A DNA stretch of 64,000 nucleotides, from NCBI RefSeq assembly GCF_022809125.1, contig NZ_JALGBI010000001.1:1984001-2048000 (forward strand). Direction: 5' to 3'. The stretch is from Variovorax terrae (GTDB lineage: Bacteria; Pseudomonadota; Gammaproteobacteria; Burkholderiales; Burkholderiaceae_C). A program made the translations under genes and the position numbers. Below, piece after piece: positions 8,758-17,699 of the stretch. The notes beneath the pieces were generated by a model. It had not been told where the DNA came from. It searched no databases and saw nothing but the letters and a program-made list of their open reading frames with translations. The number at the start of each line of letters is the position of its first letter. The first letter of the stretch is position 1.

Positions 8758-10211
8758 ACAGTCTCGGCCTGTGGATGCTGCTGGCGCTGGGCGTGCTGAT
8801 CGTCGCCACCGGCCTGCCGGTGTGGGCGCTGCTGATCGGCGTGGCCAGCGCCTTCGCCGTGCTCGGGCTGGGCCTGGGCGCCTTCGATGCGGGCATTCTC
8901 GCGGCGCTGCCCGGGCGCATCGTGGGCCTGCTGGAGCACGACCTGCTGCAGGCCCTGCCGCTGTACGTGTTCATCGGCGTGCTGCTGCAGCGCCTGACCG
9001 TGGCCGACGCGCTGTTCGCCTCGCTGGCGCGGCTGCTGCGGCCGCTTGGCGCCGGCCAGCCGCTGGCCGCTTTGGGCGTGGGCGCGCTGATCGCGCCGAT
9101 GAACGGCTCGGTCGCCTCCAGCTCCGCCCTGCTCTCGCGGCTGGTGGCGCCGCGCCTGGGCTCGGTGGAGCCGGGCCGCGCCACCGCGCTCATCAGCGTG
9201 GCGGCCACCATCGGCGTGGTGGTGCCGCCCTCGCTGGTGCTGATCCTGCTGGGCGACGCCATGCTGCGCGCCCACACCGAGGCCAGCAACCTGCCCGGCT
9301 TCGTGCTCGGCAGCCAGCGCATCATCAACACCCAGGACGTGCTGCACGCTGCCCTGCTGCCGGCCGCCTGCGTGCTGGCGCTGTGGGCGCTGGTGGCCTG
9401 GTGGCAAAGCCGCGGTTCAGAACCAAAAGTGCCGGAGGTCCAGGTACCCCGGTCGCAGCATGCTATCGCTTTGATAGCAGGTGCGGTGATTCTCGGCCTG
9501 CTGGGCGGGGTCTTCAGCGGCCGGCTGCTGGCGGTGGAGGCCGCTGCCACCGGCGGCGTGCTGCTGATGGCGGCCACGCTGGCCAGCCGCGCCCTGAGCT
9601 GGCCTGCCTGGCGCGCGGTGCTGGCCGACACGCTGGCGCTGAGCGGCGCGCTGTTCGCGCTGCTGGTGGGCGCCACCACCTTCAGCCTGGTGTTCCGCGT
9701 GTTCGGCACCGACCGCTGGCTGACCGAGCTGGTGCTGGGCTCGCCGCTGTCGCCGCAGGCCACGGCCGCGCTGGTGCTGCTGGGCGTGGCGCTGTGTGCC
9801 TGGGTGCTCGATGCCTTCGAGATGATCTTCGTCATCATCCCCATCATCGCGCCGCCGCTGATCGCGCGGCTGGGCGATGCGCAGCAGGCCGCGGTCCTGC
9901 TGCTGCTGGTGCTGCAGCTCAGCTTCCTGATTCCGCCGATGGGCTATGCGGTGCTGATGGCGCGTGCGCGCTCGGGCCTGCCCCAGGTGCCGATGCGCCG
10001 GCTGCTGCGCGCGCTGCTGCCGTTCGTGGGGGTGCAGCTGGCGCTGGTGGCGCTCGTGTTCGCTGCGCCGCGCCTGGTCCATCAGCTCGACGCCCCGCTG
10101 CCGGCCGCCGGCCAGGCAGCGCCGATGTCGGAGCAGGACATCGTGCGGCAGATGGAAGAAATGGCCAGCCCGCCGGCCGACGGCGCGGACGATGCCGGCA
10201 GCAAGAAGTAG
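8754..10211 (+). CDS. TRAP transporter large permease (DctM type)
   Basis: 485-aa polytopic inner-membrane transporter subunit. Family features include GVLLQRLTVADALF, the conserved GALIAPMNGSVASSS and VAATIGVVVPPSLVLILLG stretches, and a C-terminal LIPPMGYAVLMAR. Translation is coupled to dctQ. There is no dctP gene encoding the periplasmic receptor on either side, so the receptor must be elsewhere or the pair works with an unlinked one. Residues 223-242 (bases 9421-9478) are encoded by a copy of the dispersed palindromic repeat, in a loop after a transmembrane segment, with the frame kept. The C-terminus is a charged tail after the last membrane span. Confidence 0.88.
   Translation: MNSLGLWMLLALGVLIVATGLPVWALLIGVASAFAVLGLGLGAFDAGILAALPGRIVGLLEHDLLQALPLYVFIGVLLQRLTVADALFASLARLLRPLGAGQPLAALGVGALIAPMNGSVASSSALLSRLVAPRLGSVEPGRATALISVAATIGVVVPPSLVLILLGDAMLRAHTEASNLPGFVLGSQRIINTQDVLHAALLPAACVLALWALVAWWQSRGSEPKVPEVQVPRSQHAIALIAGAVILGLLGGVFSGRLLAVEAAATGGVLLMAATLASRALSWPAWRAVLADTLALSGALFALLVGATTFSLVFRVFGTDRWLTELVLGSPLSPQATAALVLLGVALCAWVLDAFEMIFVIIPIIAPPLIARLGDAQQAAVLLLLVLQLSFLIPPMGYAVLMARARSGLPQVPMRRLLRALLPFVGVQLALVALVFAAPRLVHQLDAPLPAAGQAAPMSEQDIVRQMEEMASPPADGADDAGSKK
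9421..9478 (-). repeat. Dispersed palindromic repeat, copy A (inside dctM)
   Basis: Core GCTATC-GCTTT-GATAGC at 9462-9478. The left part (CCAAAAGTG... GGTCCAGGT) matches the reverse complement of copy G at 62071-62129. It is read in frame by dctM. Confidence 0.7.
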
Positions 10212-10270
10212 GCGCAGCGCGCCGTGCAGGGGACGGTGCACAATCGTCCGCACAGCACAAGGAGACCGGC

Positions 10271-10666
10271 ATGACCCTCAAGATCGTCCGCCTCGGCACG
10301 CCGCGCAGCGCCGGCGAAGGCCTGCGCATCGGCACCGTGCGGCGGCCGCCGCGCGGCGTGCCCAAGAGCGAGTTCGCGTCGCAGGACTGGTACGACGTGT
10401 GGTACCCCAACCTCGCACCGAGCGTGGAAACCATGAAGCTCGCGCAGGCCGCCCAGGCCAGTGGAGACGCGCAGGCCTGGGCCGGCTTTCGCAGGAAGTT
10501 CCGCGCCGAGATGGGCGAGCCCGATGCGAGCCGCAGCCTGGACCTGCTGGCCGCACTGTCGCACAGCGCCCATTTCTCGATGGGCTGCTACTGCGAAGAC
10601 GAGGCGCGTTGCCATCGCTCGCTGCTGCGGGAACTGCTGGCGGAGCGCGGAGCGGCGCTGGGCTGA
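10271..10666 (+). CDS. DUF488 family protein
   Basis: 131-aa small cytoplasmic protein of the DUF488 family. Start ATG 10271 follows GGAGA at 10261-10265. Recognisable are the WYDVWYPNLAPS segment and the C-terminal CYCEDEARCHRS, the Cys/His signature usual in this family. The biochemical function of DUF488 is not established. It stands 59 bp after dctM on the same strand and may be read through from it. Confidence is high for family and low for role. Confidence 0.8.
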   Translation: MTLKIVRLGTPRSAGEGLRIGTVRRPPRGVPKSEFASQDWYDVWYPNLAPSVETMKLAQAAQASGDAQAWAGFRRKFRAEMGEPDASRSLDLLAALSHSAHFSMGCYCEDEARCHRSLLRELLAERGAALG

Positions 10667-10675
10667 GGTCCGGTC

Positions 10676-10740
10676 GCTCCATTTTTGATAGCAACAAATG
10701 ACCGCCCGACAAGGACATCGGGCCGATTTGGCACGAAAAC
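10676..10740 (+). repeat. Dispersed palindromic repeat, copy B (intergenic)
   Basis: Core GCTCC...GATAGC at 10676-10692, then AACAAATGACC and a hairpin GCCCGA-CAAGGACA-TCGGGC, then GGACAT and GATTTGGCA. It shares the order core, AATGACC, GGACAT with copies E and G. It lies between DUF488 and the response regulator, whose 3' ends face each other. Confidence 0.7.
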
Positions 10741-10824
10741 CCAGTCATCGGGCGGTTTGGCGCCTTCAGCGGGCGATGGGAAGCCGCCCTCTCCCGCGGC
10801 GCCAGCCACCGGTGTGGCCTCGCG

Positions 10825-11499
10825 TCACGGCAGCAGGCCCTGCGCCCTCGCATTGAAGACGGCGGCCGCACGCGAGCGCACCGACAGCTTGCGGTAGATG
10901 GCCTTGGCGTGGCACTCGATGGTGTTGACCGACAGGTTCAGCTCCCGCGCGATTTCGCGGTTGCTATGGCCCCGCGCCACCCACTGGAGCACCACCTTCT
11001 CGCGCTCGGTCAGCGTGCTCTCGCCGGCAACATCGGCCGCCGGTGCGGCCGCCGGCGCCACCGGGGCCGCGCTCATGAAGTCGAGGATGCGCCGCGCGAT
11101 CAGCGGGTCGATCGGCGCACCGCCGCGCGCCAGGCTGGCCAGCGAGAACGCCATCTCGTCGTCGCTACCGATCTTCAGCAGGTAGCCCACGGCGCCGCCG
11201 CGCAGGGCCTGCAGCACGGTGGCGTCGTCGCCCAGGCTGGACACCACCACCGCCTCGGTGCGCGGCGCATGCGCGCGCAGCCAGGGCAGCAGCGCCAGGC
11301 CCGAGCCGTCGGGCAGGTTCACATCCAGCAGCACCAGCGAGAACCGCACCTGCCCGAGCTGTGAGCGGGCCTCGGCCAGGCTGGCCGCCTCGGCGCACAG
11401 CGCCTGCGGCAGCACGCGCCGCGCCACGCGCAGCAGGCGCGCGCGCACGGCCTCTTCGTCATCGACGATCAGGAGGCTGGTGATCGTGTTGTTGGACAA
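10825..11499 (-). CDS. NarL/FixJ-type response regulator (orphan)
   Basis: 224-aa two-component response regulator. The receiver domain (about 1-120) has the acidic pair DDE at 13-15, phospho-acceptor Asp59 in VLLDVNLPD and the conserved Lys109. The linker is Ala/Pro-rich. The LuxR-type HTH starts near residue 157 (LTEREKVVLQ, then GHSNREIARELNLS and NTIECHAKAIYRKL). It is the last gene of a tpsB-tpsA-regulator series, starting 19 bp after the tpsA stop. No histidine kinase gene is visible, so the partner is unlinked. The location suggests it controls exoprotein expression, which is inference. Confidence 0.92.
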   Translation of the reverse strand: MSNNTITSLLIVDDEEAVRARLLRVARRVLPQALCAEAASLAEARSQLGQVRFSLVLLDVNLPDGSGLALLPWLRAHAPRTEAVVVSSLGDDATVLQALRGGAVGYLLKIGSDDEMAFSLASLARGGAPIDPLIARRILDFMSAAPVAPAAAPAADVAGESTLTEREKVVLQWVARGHSNREIARELNLSVNTIECHAKAIYRKLSVRSRAAAVFNARAQGLLP

Positions 11500-11518
11500 G
11501 GGCGCCTTTTCTTCATCA

Positions 11519-14500
11519 TCAGGTGCCCATCATTTTCGCCATGCTGAGGAACAGCTGCTCGGCGCCGCCCTTCTGGTTGAGCCAGAAGGCCACGTCCGAG
11601 CCCGAGGCAGCCTCGATCTTGGCCCGCTCCCGCTTCAAGTCCGGGATGAAGGTTTCGGCCTGGATCAGCTGGGCCATCGCTTCACCGGCAATCATCAATG
11701 CCGCAGCGACGATGCCGATGGGGCCGGCGGCAAACGAGGCGCCGAAGACCGACGACGAGGCCTCCGCGACCGTCAAGCCCGCACGCACGCCCGATGTGAT
11801 GGCAAACGGGGCGATCGTGGTGCCGAGCTGCGTTGCGGCAACACCTGCCGCCGTCCCGCCAGCCACCGCCGCGGCCGCAGTGGCGCCACTGCCGATAGCG
11901 ATTGGATTGACACCGGAGCTGATCAGCATGCTGCCCACCCGCTGCTTCTCGGCATCGCTCAGGATCACGCCCTGCGTGGCCTCGTCGATGATCCACTGCG
12001 GCGGCGGGGGCGGCAGGGCGAACAGGCTGTTCAGCGTTCCGCTCTTGCCGCTGGTGTTGTTGCTCTTCTTGAAGGCCTCGTAGTCGGCGATCGCCTTGTC
12101 GATGGCGTCGAGCCGCTGCTGCTTGGCGTAGTTGCCCACGTACTCGACGAAGGCCTTGTCGTTGGCCGACACCAGCCCGCCGCCGGTGGACAGCGCCATG
12201 TAGCGCGAATAGGCAAACGGCAGCACCTTGCCGATCTCGTCGGGGTTGGACTTGTTCTTCTCGAGCCAGCCCTTCACGTCCGAGACGCCGACCGCAGCGC
12301 CGCCGGCGCTCATCAGGTAGGACTTGACGATCTCGAAGCTCTGGTCGTTGAAGTTCTGCGCCGAGCTGCCGCCGCTGCCAAAGCCGAACAGGCTGTCAGG
12401 GGCCTTGCCGCCGCCCAGGTTGTTGACCGTGACGCCCGAGATCGTGCCCGAGTTGGCCTTGCCGTTCACGTCCAGCGTGCCCGAGTCGGCCTCGATGATC
12501 GCGCCCTTCTTGATGCTGTCCTTGGTGCTCTGGCTCAGGTAGACCACGGGCACCAGCACCTCCTGGCCGTTGAGCGTGGTCTTGACCATCCAGACGATGT
12601 CGCTCTTGAGGCCGGCGATCTGCTCCGGCGTCAGCGCCTGGCCCCAGACCAGGCCCAGCGCCTTGGCCTGCCCGCCGGCGTTGTCCATCAGGCCGCGCAT
12701 CAGCTCGTCCAGGCTGCCGTAGCCCTTGAGCAGCATGCTGCCGGTCTGGCTGATGAGCTGCTGCTGCACCAGCCAGGACTCGTAGCTGCCGTCGCCCAGG
12801 CGCAGCACGGCTTCGTCGGTGCTGAAGCCCAGGCGGTCGCGCAGGTAGTCGGAGCCCACGGCCGTGCTGCCCACGCGGTACAGCGGGTTGCTCTCGATCA
12901 GGTAGCCGGCCGCCGGGTTGCGCGCCAGCACGAACAGGCCGTTGGGGCTGGCCGGCAGGTTGACCTGGATGCCGCCGAACGTCAGCCCGGTCTGCAGGCT
13001 GCTGCCGTTGGCGCTGGTGGGCTGGATCGTCAGGCTCACGGGCGTCCAGCCGGTTTGCGTGCCGTCGCCTGGCAGCACGGAGGATTGGGCGGGGCCGGGG
13101 ACGGGCACGGGCTTGCTGCCGGGGGTCAGCAGCGTCGTGCTGGAAATGAGCGACAGGTTGCGGCCGCTCCTGGACGTCATGTCCGGCGGCGTGCTCGACG
13201 GTGCAATGGTCGAATCGCCTCGTTCGTAGGTGGCCGAGGTGGAACTGCCCTCGTTGTAGAGCGTGAAGCCGCTGCCCGACAGGTTGGCCGTGTAGATGCG
13301 CGCGCCGCTGTAGCCCGTGGGCAGCACCGCCTGGACGCTGTCGACGACGTGGGTCGGCACAACGGTGCCGCGGCCGTCCTGGGTGCAGACGGCGTCGGAG
13401 CCAAAATGGCACCAGTTCCAGTAGGTGTCGATGTCGGGACCGACAGCGGTGTACTTCATGGTCATGGTCTGGCTCACATGCTTCTGAACCGTCACCTGGG
13501 CCAGCGAATCGTTGGTGAAGACGGCCATATCCGAATCACCGGCCTGCGGGGCTACCAGCACGCGCCCCGCATCGTCCGTCACCCCCGGCAGCACGGCCGT
13601 GCCGCTGCTGCGGGCGGCAAAGCCCTGCATCAGCACCGAATCGACGCCCTGGACGAGGCCGCCGAGGTTCTTGCCGTTGTTGAAGTACAGCTTGGCGTTG
13701 TGCGCGGCGGTGAGCGTGGGGTAATAGAGGGGCTCCGTTCCCGCGGCGAACTTGAGGGTTTCGGTGTAGCGCGCGATGTAGTTGGTCGCAACGTCCAGGT
13801 TGCCGCCCTTGTCGTTATCGTCCCAGTCGGAACCTGATCTGGTCCAGTTGCCGAACTGGTTGGGAAGATCGCCGCGCTTGACGTGCGGCGGCGCCTGATT
13901 GATCCAGTTCGGGTCGAAGGTGTAGCTGTACACCCGCTTGTCGCCCCCCTGCACCTCGTTGCGCAGCGAGGTGGCGACGACTTGCAGATCGCCCTCGCTG
14001 TTGACGTCGCTGTTGTTGATGAAGGTGTTGGCCACGAGGCTGATGTTCTGGCCGGCCGCGATGCTGCCGCGCGCGCCCAGGGTGCGCATGCCGCTGCCGT
14101 CCGTGGTGATCTGCACCGCGTTGGTGAGCGTGCCGTTCACGCGCGCCGACAGCGTGTTGCCCGCGTAGAGCGTGCCGAAGTTGGTCAGGAAGCCGGGCGT
14201 GGTGCTGGGCCCGATGGGGGGCGTGCCGGTGCTGCCGGACATGGGCGTCGACAGGTCCAGCGTGCCGCGCGTGGCCGCGAGGTGGAGGTTGTTCAGCGCG
14301 GCGATGGCCCCCGTGCCGCTCACCAGGATGTCCGGCGCCTGCACGTCGAGATCGTCCCGCGAGTACAGCAGCCCGACCACGCCCAGCCGGTCCAGCGATG
14401 CCACCTTGACCTGGTACTGCCCGGCGTCGGCCGGCAGGCCCGTGGCGGCCATCGCGCCCATGATGCGGCTGGTGATGACCTGCCCGGGGTAGAGCGGGTC

Positions 14501-17500
14501 CGGCGCCTGGGCCATGGACAGCGTGTCGGTGGTGATCGTCATGCCGCGCTGCGACACGATCTCGGCGGCCGCGCCCATCGTGAGCGCGCGCGTGGCCAGG
14601 TCCACGGTGCCGCCATGGAGGCTGCCGTACACGTTCAGCGAGCCGAGCCGGCCCGAGGGGCAGTAGGACTCCGTGCAGGGCGAGACGCCGGGAATGTAGA
14701 TCGGGTCGCCGGACAGGCGCGGCGCGAAGCCGCCGAACGCCAGCGCGCCCTGCGCGTCGATCTTGCCGTAGTTGGTGACGCTGTAGCCCAGGCCCTCGTA
14801 GCGGCCCCGGAAGGTCAAGGCCCCGCCCGTGGCCACGCTGGCCGTGCTGTTGGCCGCGCTGCCGTTGGTCATGTCGCCGGCCAGATTGAACAGCAAGTCG
14901 CCCGCCGTTGCCAGCGTGCCCAGGTTGCCGACGCGCCCGGCCGTCACCTGGCTGCTGCTGCCGCTGGCGCCCAGGGTGGCCGTGGCGCCGCTGGCGTTGT
15001 CGAAGCCGCCGCCGAGCTGGAGCGTGCTGCCCCCGGCGCCGGCCGTCAGGCTGCCAAGGTTGTTCAGGTTGTCGGCGGTCAGGGCCAGGCTGCCCGCTTC
15101 GAGGCGCCCCGTCGTCTGGTTGACCAGGTCGCCGCCCTGGCTGGTGAGCGTGAGCCGCGTGGTGTCGCCCGGCGTGCCCAGCCCGGCCTTGAGCAGGCCG
15201 CTGTTGTCCAGGCCGCCAGCGCCCAGGGCCACGGTCAGGCCGCTGGCCGCGCGCAGCTCGGCGTTCACCGCGTTGGAGAGCCCCGTGGCCGTGACCTGGC
15301 CGCTGCCGCCGGCCTGCACGCTGCCCTGATTGTCGAACGCCGCGCCGGCGCCGAGGGTCAGGTTGCCCTGGGCCTGGAGGGTGCCGGTAGCTTCGTTGGT
15401 GAGCGCGCCGCTGCTCTGCGCATTCAGGTTGCCCGTGGCGCCCAGCAGGCCCGCGTTGTCCAGCGTGCCGGCCTGCAGCGTCATGGCGCCGTTGGCGGCG
15501 AGGTTGGCGCCCGCCCGGTTGGTGAGCGCGCCCGTCACGGTCACTGTGCTGGTGCCGTTGGCGGACAGGATGTCAGCCGCGTTGTCCAGCGTCTGCGCCG
15601 ACAGGTCCAGGCTGGTGGCGCCCTGCAGCTTGCCGCTGTTGCCCAATTGCCCCGTCACGGTGAGCGCGGCGCCGCCCTGGGTCGACAGCAGCTTGCCGCT
15701 GTTGTCCACGGCGCCCGCCTGCACGGCCAGCGTGGTGCCCTGCGCCGTGCCGGCATTGCCCAGCAGGGCTTGCGTGGTGAGCTGGAGTGCGCCCTTGGCC
15801 AGAACGACACCGGCGGACTGGTTGTCCAGCGTGCCTGCCGTGAGCTTGAGCGCCCCGCCCGACAGCAGCTTGCCCTGGTTGGTCACGCTGCCGCTGGTGC
15901 CGGTGGTCACCGTCAGGTCGGTCTGGGCCTGCGCCAGGCCGGTGTTGGTGAACTGGGTGGTCACGCCCAGCGTGGCCACGCCCTGGGTGGACATCAGCGT
16001 GCCGCTGTTGCTCAGCGTCGCGGCCTGCGCGCCCAGCGTAGCGCCCTGCACCGTGCCGCTGTTGGTGAACGCGGTGCCCGCCTTGGCCGTCAGCGCGCCC
16101 TTGGCCAGCAACGTGCCCTGGTTGCCGAGCGTGGTGGCAGCCTGTGCGTCCAGCGTGCCGCCGGCCTGGACCGTGCCGCTGTTGCTCAGGGCCGCGCCCG
16201 ACTGCAGCTTGACGTTGCCCACGTCGGCCGACAGCGTGCCGGCCAGCGCCAGATTACCGCCGGCCTGCAGCGACAGGGTCCCGGCCGTGCTCTGCACGCC
16301 CTGGCCGCTGCCCGTGGTCAGCGACAGATTGCCTTGCGTCGCCGCCAGCGTGATGTCGCCCTTGGCCTTGACGCCGCTGTTGCTCAGCGTCAGCGCACCG
16401 CTGGACGCCGTGGCCTGCAGCCTGCCGCCCACATCGAGGTAGGCGCCGTTGCTCAGGCTCAGATCCGCGCCGCTCAGGCTCAGGCCCTGGCCCGAGCGCA
16501 GCCCGGCGTTGTTGATGTTCAGGCTGCCAGAACTGGTCACCTGCAGCGGGCCGGCGCTTTCGACGTAGGCGCCATCGCTGAGCGTGACGCTCCGACCGCT
16601 CAGGCTCAACGTCTGCCCGGCGCCGATCGTGGCGCCGCTGGCGATCAGGCTGCCGGCACTGGCCACCTGCACGCTGCCGCGGGCCGACAGGTGATTGCGC
16701 AGCTCGACCTGGCCGGCGGCGGAGATCGTCACGTCCTTCACTTGCGCCGCCACGTCGCCCAGCAGGCGCACGCCCACGCCGGCCTCGTTGGCCACCAGCT
16801 TGATCTGGTTGGCGTACATCGCGCCCAGGGCGCTGGCGTCGATTGCATAGGCAGGCGCGGCTCCCGTGCCCGCGCCGGCGGCACCGGCCGAGCGGCTGGC
16901 GTAGTTCCACGCGCCGGTGCCGGCAAAGACGCCCAGGTCCTGCGCGTTGACCGCGCCGTCGAGCTTGACCGAGCGCGTGACCAGATCGAGGATCTGCTGC
17001 GCCGTGGCGTTCAAGCCGGCGCCGTTGACCAGGATGTCGCCCTGCCTGACGTCGAAGCCATCGAGCGCGCCGCTGGCGGCCCAGCGCGGCGTGCCGGTGC
17101 TGAGGGTGACGCGGTCGGTGTTGATGAAGCCGCAGCCGGAACAGGTGATGCCGTAGGGATTGGCCACGATCACGTCGGCACGCTGGCCCGCCACCTCGGT
17201 GAAGCCGGCCAGCACGCTGCGGTTGGCCGACACCACCTCGTTGACGATGACATTGGCGGCCCGGGTCGAGCTCATGTTGGCGAGCACCGAGCCGGCCAGC
17301 TGCGAGGCATTGGACAGGGCGCCGTTGCTCGTGGTGTTGTTGAGCACCAGCCCCTGGGCGCCCACGTTGTACTGCATGAACTTGTTGTGCGAAACGCCCG
17401 CGGCGTTGGCGGTGGCGATGTCCACCACCGTGGTGCCGTTGGGCGACACGAAGGCCCGGCCCTGCTGGCCGGGCGCCAGCGTCACGGTCTGGGCCAGGGC

Positions 17501-17677
17501 GGACAGACCGATGCCCGCCACGGGCAGCGCCTGCAGCGCCGTGCGGGCCGCCCGCGCCAGCGCGCGGCGCAGGCGCGGGCCCACGGTTCCATGGCGGCCG
17601 CGGCCGGTGGCGGTCTCGGCCACGGCAGCCCAGGTCTGCGTGGTGCCGTTCCAGACCAGGCGATAGATATGGTTCAT
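11519..17677 (-). CDS. Large TpsA filamentous haemagglutinin-like exoprotein with ESPR
   Basis: 2052-aa secreted exoprotein. The N-terminus is an extended signal peptide region (MNHIYRLVWN, then TWAAVAE) followed by a hydrophobic core ending SALAQ. The TPS domain carries NPYGI at residues 173-177, directly followed by TCSGCGFIN with two closely spaced Cys, a common FHA-type variant. Residues of roughly 300-1000 are LxNxGTLxA-type repeats (haemagglutinin beta-helix). The C-terminal about 500 residues are different: a proline run (ALPPPPPQW), an Ala/Gly-rich hydrophobic section and a charged end. I see no VENN pretoxin motif and recognise no nuclease domain, so contact-dependent inhibition is not supported. 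It starts 22 bp after tpsB and precedes the response regulator by 19 bp. Adhesion or biofilm function is inferred. Confidence 0.9.
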   Translation of the reverse strand: MNHIYRLVWNGTTQTWAAVAETATGRGRHGTVGPRLRRALARAARTALQALPVAGIGLSALAQTVTLAPGQQGRAFVSPNGTTVVDIATANAAGVSHNKFMQYNVGAQGLVLNNTTSNGALSNASQLAGSVLANMSSTRAANVIVNEVVSANRSVLAGFTEVAGQRADVIVANPYGITCSGCGFINTDRVTLSTGTPRWAASGALDGFDVRQGDILVNGAGLNATAQQILDLVTRSVKLDGAVNAQDLGVFAGTGAWNYASRSAGAAGAGTGAAPAYAIDASALGAMYANQIKLVANEAGVGVRLLGDVAAQVKDVTISAAGQVELRNHLSARGSVQVASAGSLIASGATIGAGQTLSLSGRSVTLSDGAYVESAGPLQVTSSGSLNINNAGLRSGQGLSLSGADLSLSNGAYLDVGGRLQATASSGALTLSNSGVKAKGDITLAATQGNLSLTTGSGQGVQSTAGTLSLQAGGNLALAGTLSADVGNVKLQSGAALSNSGTVQAGGTLDAQAATTLGNQGTLLAKGALTAKAGTAFTNSGTVQGATLGAQAATLSNSGTLMSTQGVATLGVTTQFTNTGLAQAQTDLTVTTGTSGSVTNQGKLLSGGALKLTAGTLDNQSAGVVLAKGALQLTTQALLGNAGTAQGTTLAVQAGAVDNSGKLLSTQGGAALTVTGQLGNSGKLQGATSLDLSAQTLDNAADILSANGTSTVTVTGALTNRAGANLAANGAMTLQAGTLDNAGLLGATGNLNAQSSGALTNEATGTLQAQGNLTLGAGAAFDNQGSVQAGGSGQVTATGLSNAVNAELRAASGLTVALGAGGLDNSGLLKAGLGTPGDTTRLTLTSQGGDLVNQTTGRLEAGSLALTADNLNNLGSLTAGAGGSTLQLGGGFDNASGATATLGASGSSSQVTAGRVGNLGTLATAGDLLFNLAGDMTNGSAANSTASVATGGALTFRGRYEGLGYSVTNYGKIDAQGALAFGGFAPRLSGDPIYIPGVSPCTESYCPSGRLGSLNVYGSLHGGTVDLATRALTMGAAAEIVSQRGMTITTDTLSMAQAPDPLYPGQVITSRIMGAMAATGLPADAGQYQVKVASLDRLGVVGLLYSRDDLDVQAPDILVSGTGAIAALNNLHLAATRGTLDLSTPMSGSTGTPPIGPSTTPGFLTNFGTLYAGNTLSARVNGTLTNAVQITTDGSGMRTLGARGSIAAGQNISLVANTFINNSDVNSEGDLQVVATSLRNEVQGGDKRVYSYTFDPNWINQAPPHVKRGDLPNQFGNWTRSGSDWDDNDKGGNLDVATNYIARYTETLKFAAGTEPLYYPTLTAAHNAKLYFNNGKNLGGLVQGVDSVLMQGFAARSSGTAVLPGVTDDAGRVLVAPQAGDSDMAVFTNDSLAQVTVQKHVSQTMTMKYTAVGPDIDTYWNWCHFGSDAVCTQDGRGTVVPTHVVDSVQAVLPTGYSGARIYTANLSGSGFTLYNEGSSTSATYERGDSTIAPSSTPPDMTSRSGRNLSLISSTTLLTPGSKPVPVPGPAQSSVLPGDGTQTGWTPVSLTIQPTSANGSSLQTGLTFGGIQVNLPASPNGLFVLARNPAAGYLIESNPLYRVGSTAVGSDYLRDRLGFSTDEAVLRLGDGSYESWLVQQQLISQTGSMLLKGYGSLDELMRGLMDNAGGQAKALGLVWGQALTPEQIAGLKSDIVWMVKTTLNGQEVLVPVVYLSQSTKDSIKKGAIIEADSGTLDVNGKANSGTISGVTVNNLGGGKAPDSLFGFGSGGSSAQNFNDQSFEIVKSYLMSAGGAAVGVSDVKGWLEKNKSNPDEIGKVLPFAYSRYMALSTGGGLVSANDKAFVEYVGNYAKQQRLDAIDKAIADYEAFKKSNNTSGKSGTLNSLFALPPPPPQWIIDEATQGVILSDAEKQRVGSMLISSGVNPIAIGSGATAAAAVAGGTAAGVAATQLGTTIAPFAITSGVRAGLTVAEASSSVFGASFAAGPIGIVAAALMIAGEAMAQLIQAETFIPDLKRERAKIEAASGSDVAFWLNQKGGAEQLFLSMAKMMGT

Positions 17678-17699
17678 GGCGATTCTTCCCTTCGCGGCG

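Noticed and set aside
11519..13100. Contact-dependent inhibition toxin domain in the second TpsA
   Set aside because: No VENN motif, no recognised toxin domain and no small immunity gene downstream; the next gene is a response regulator.
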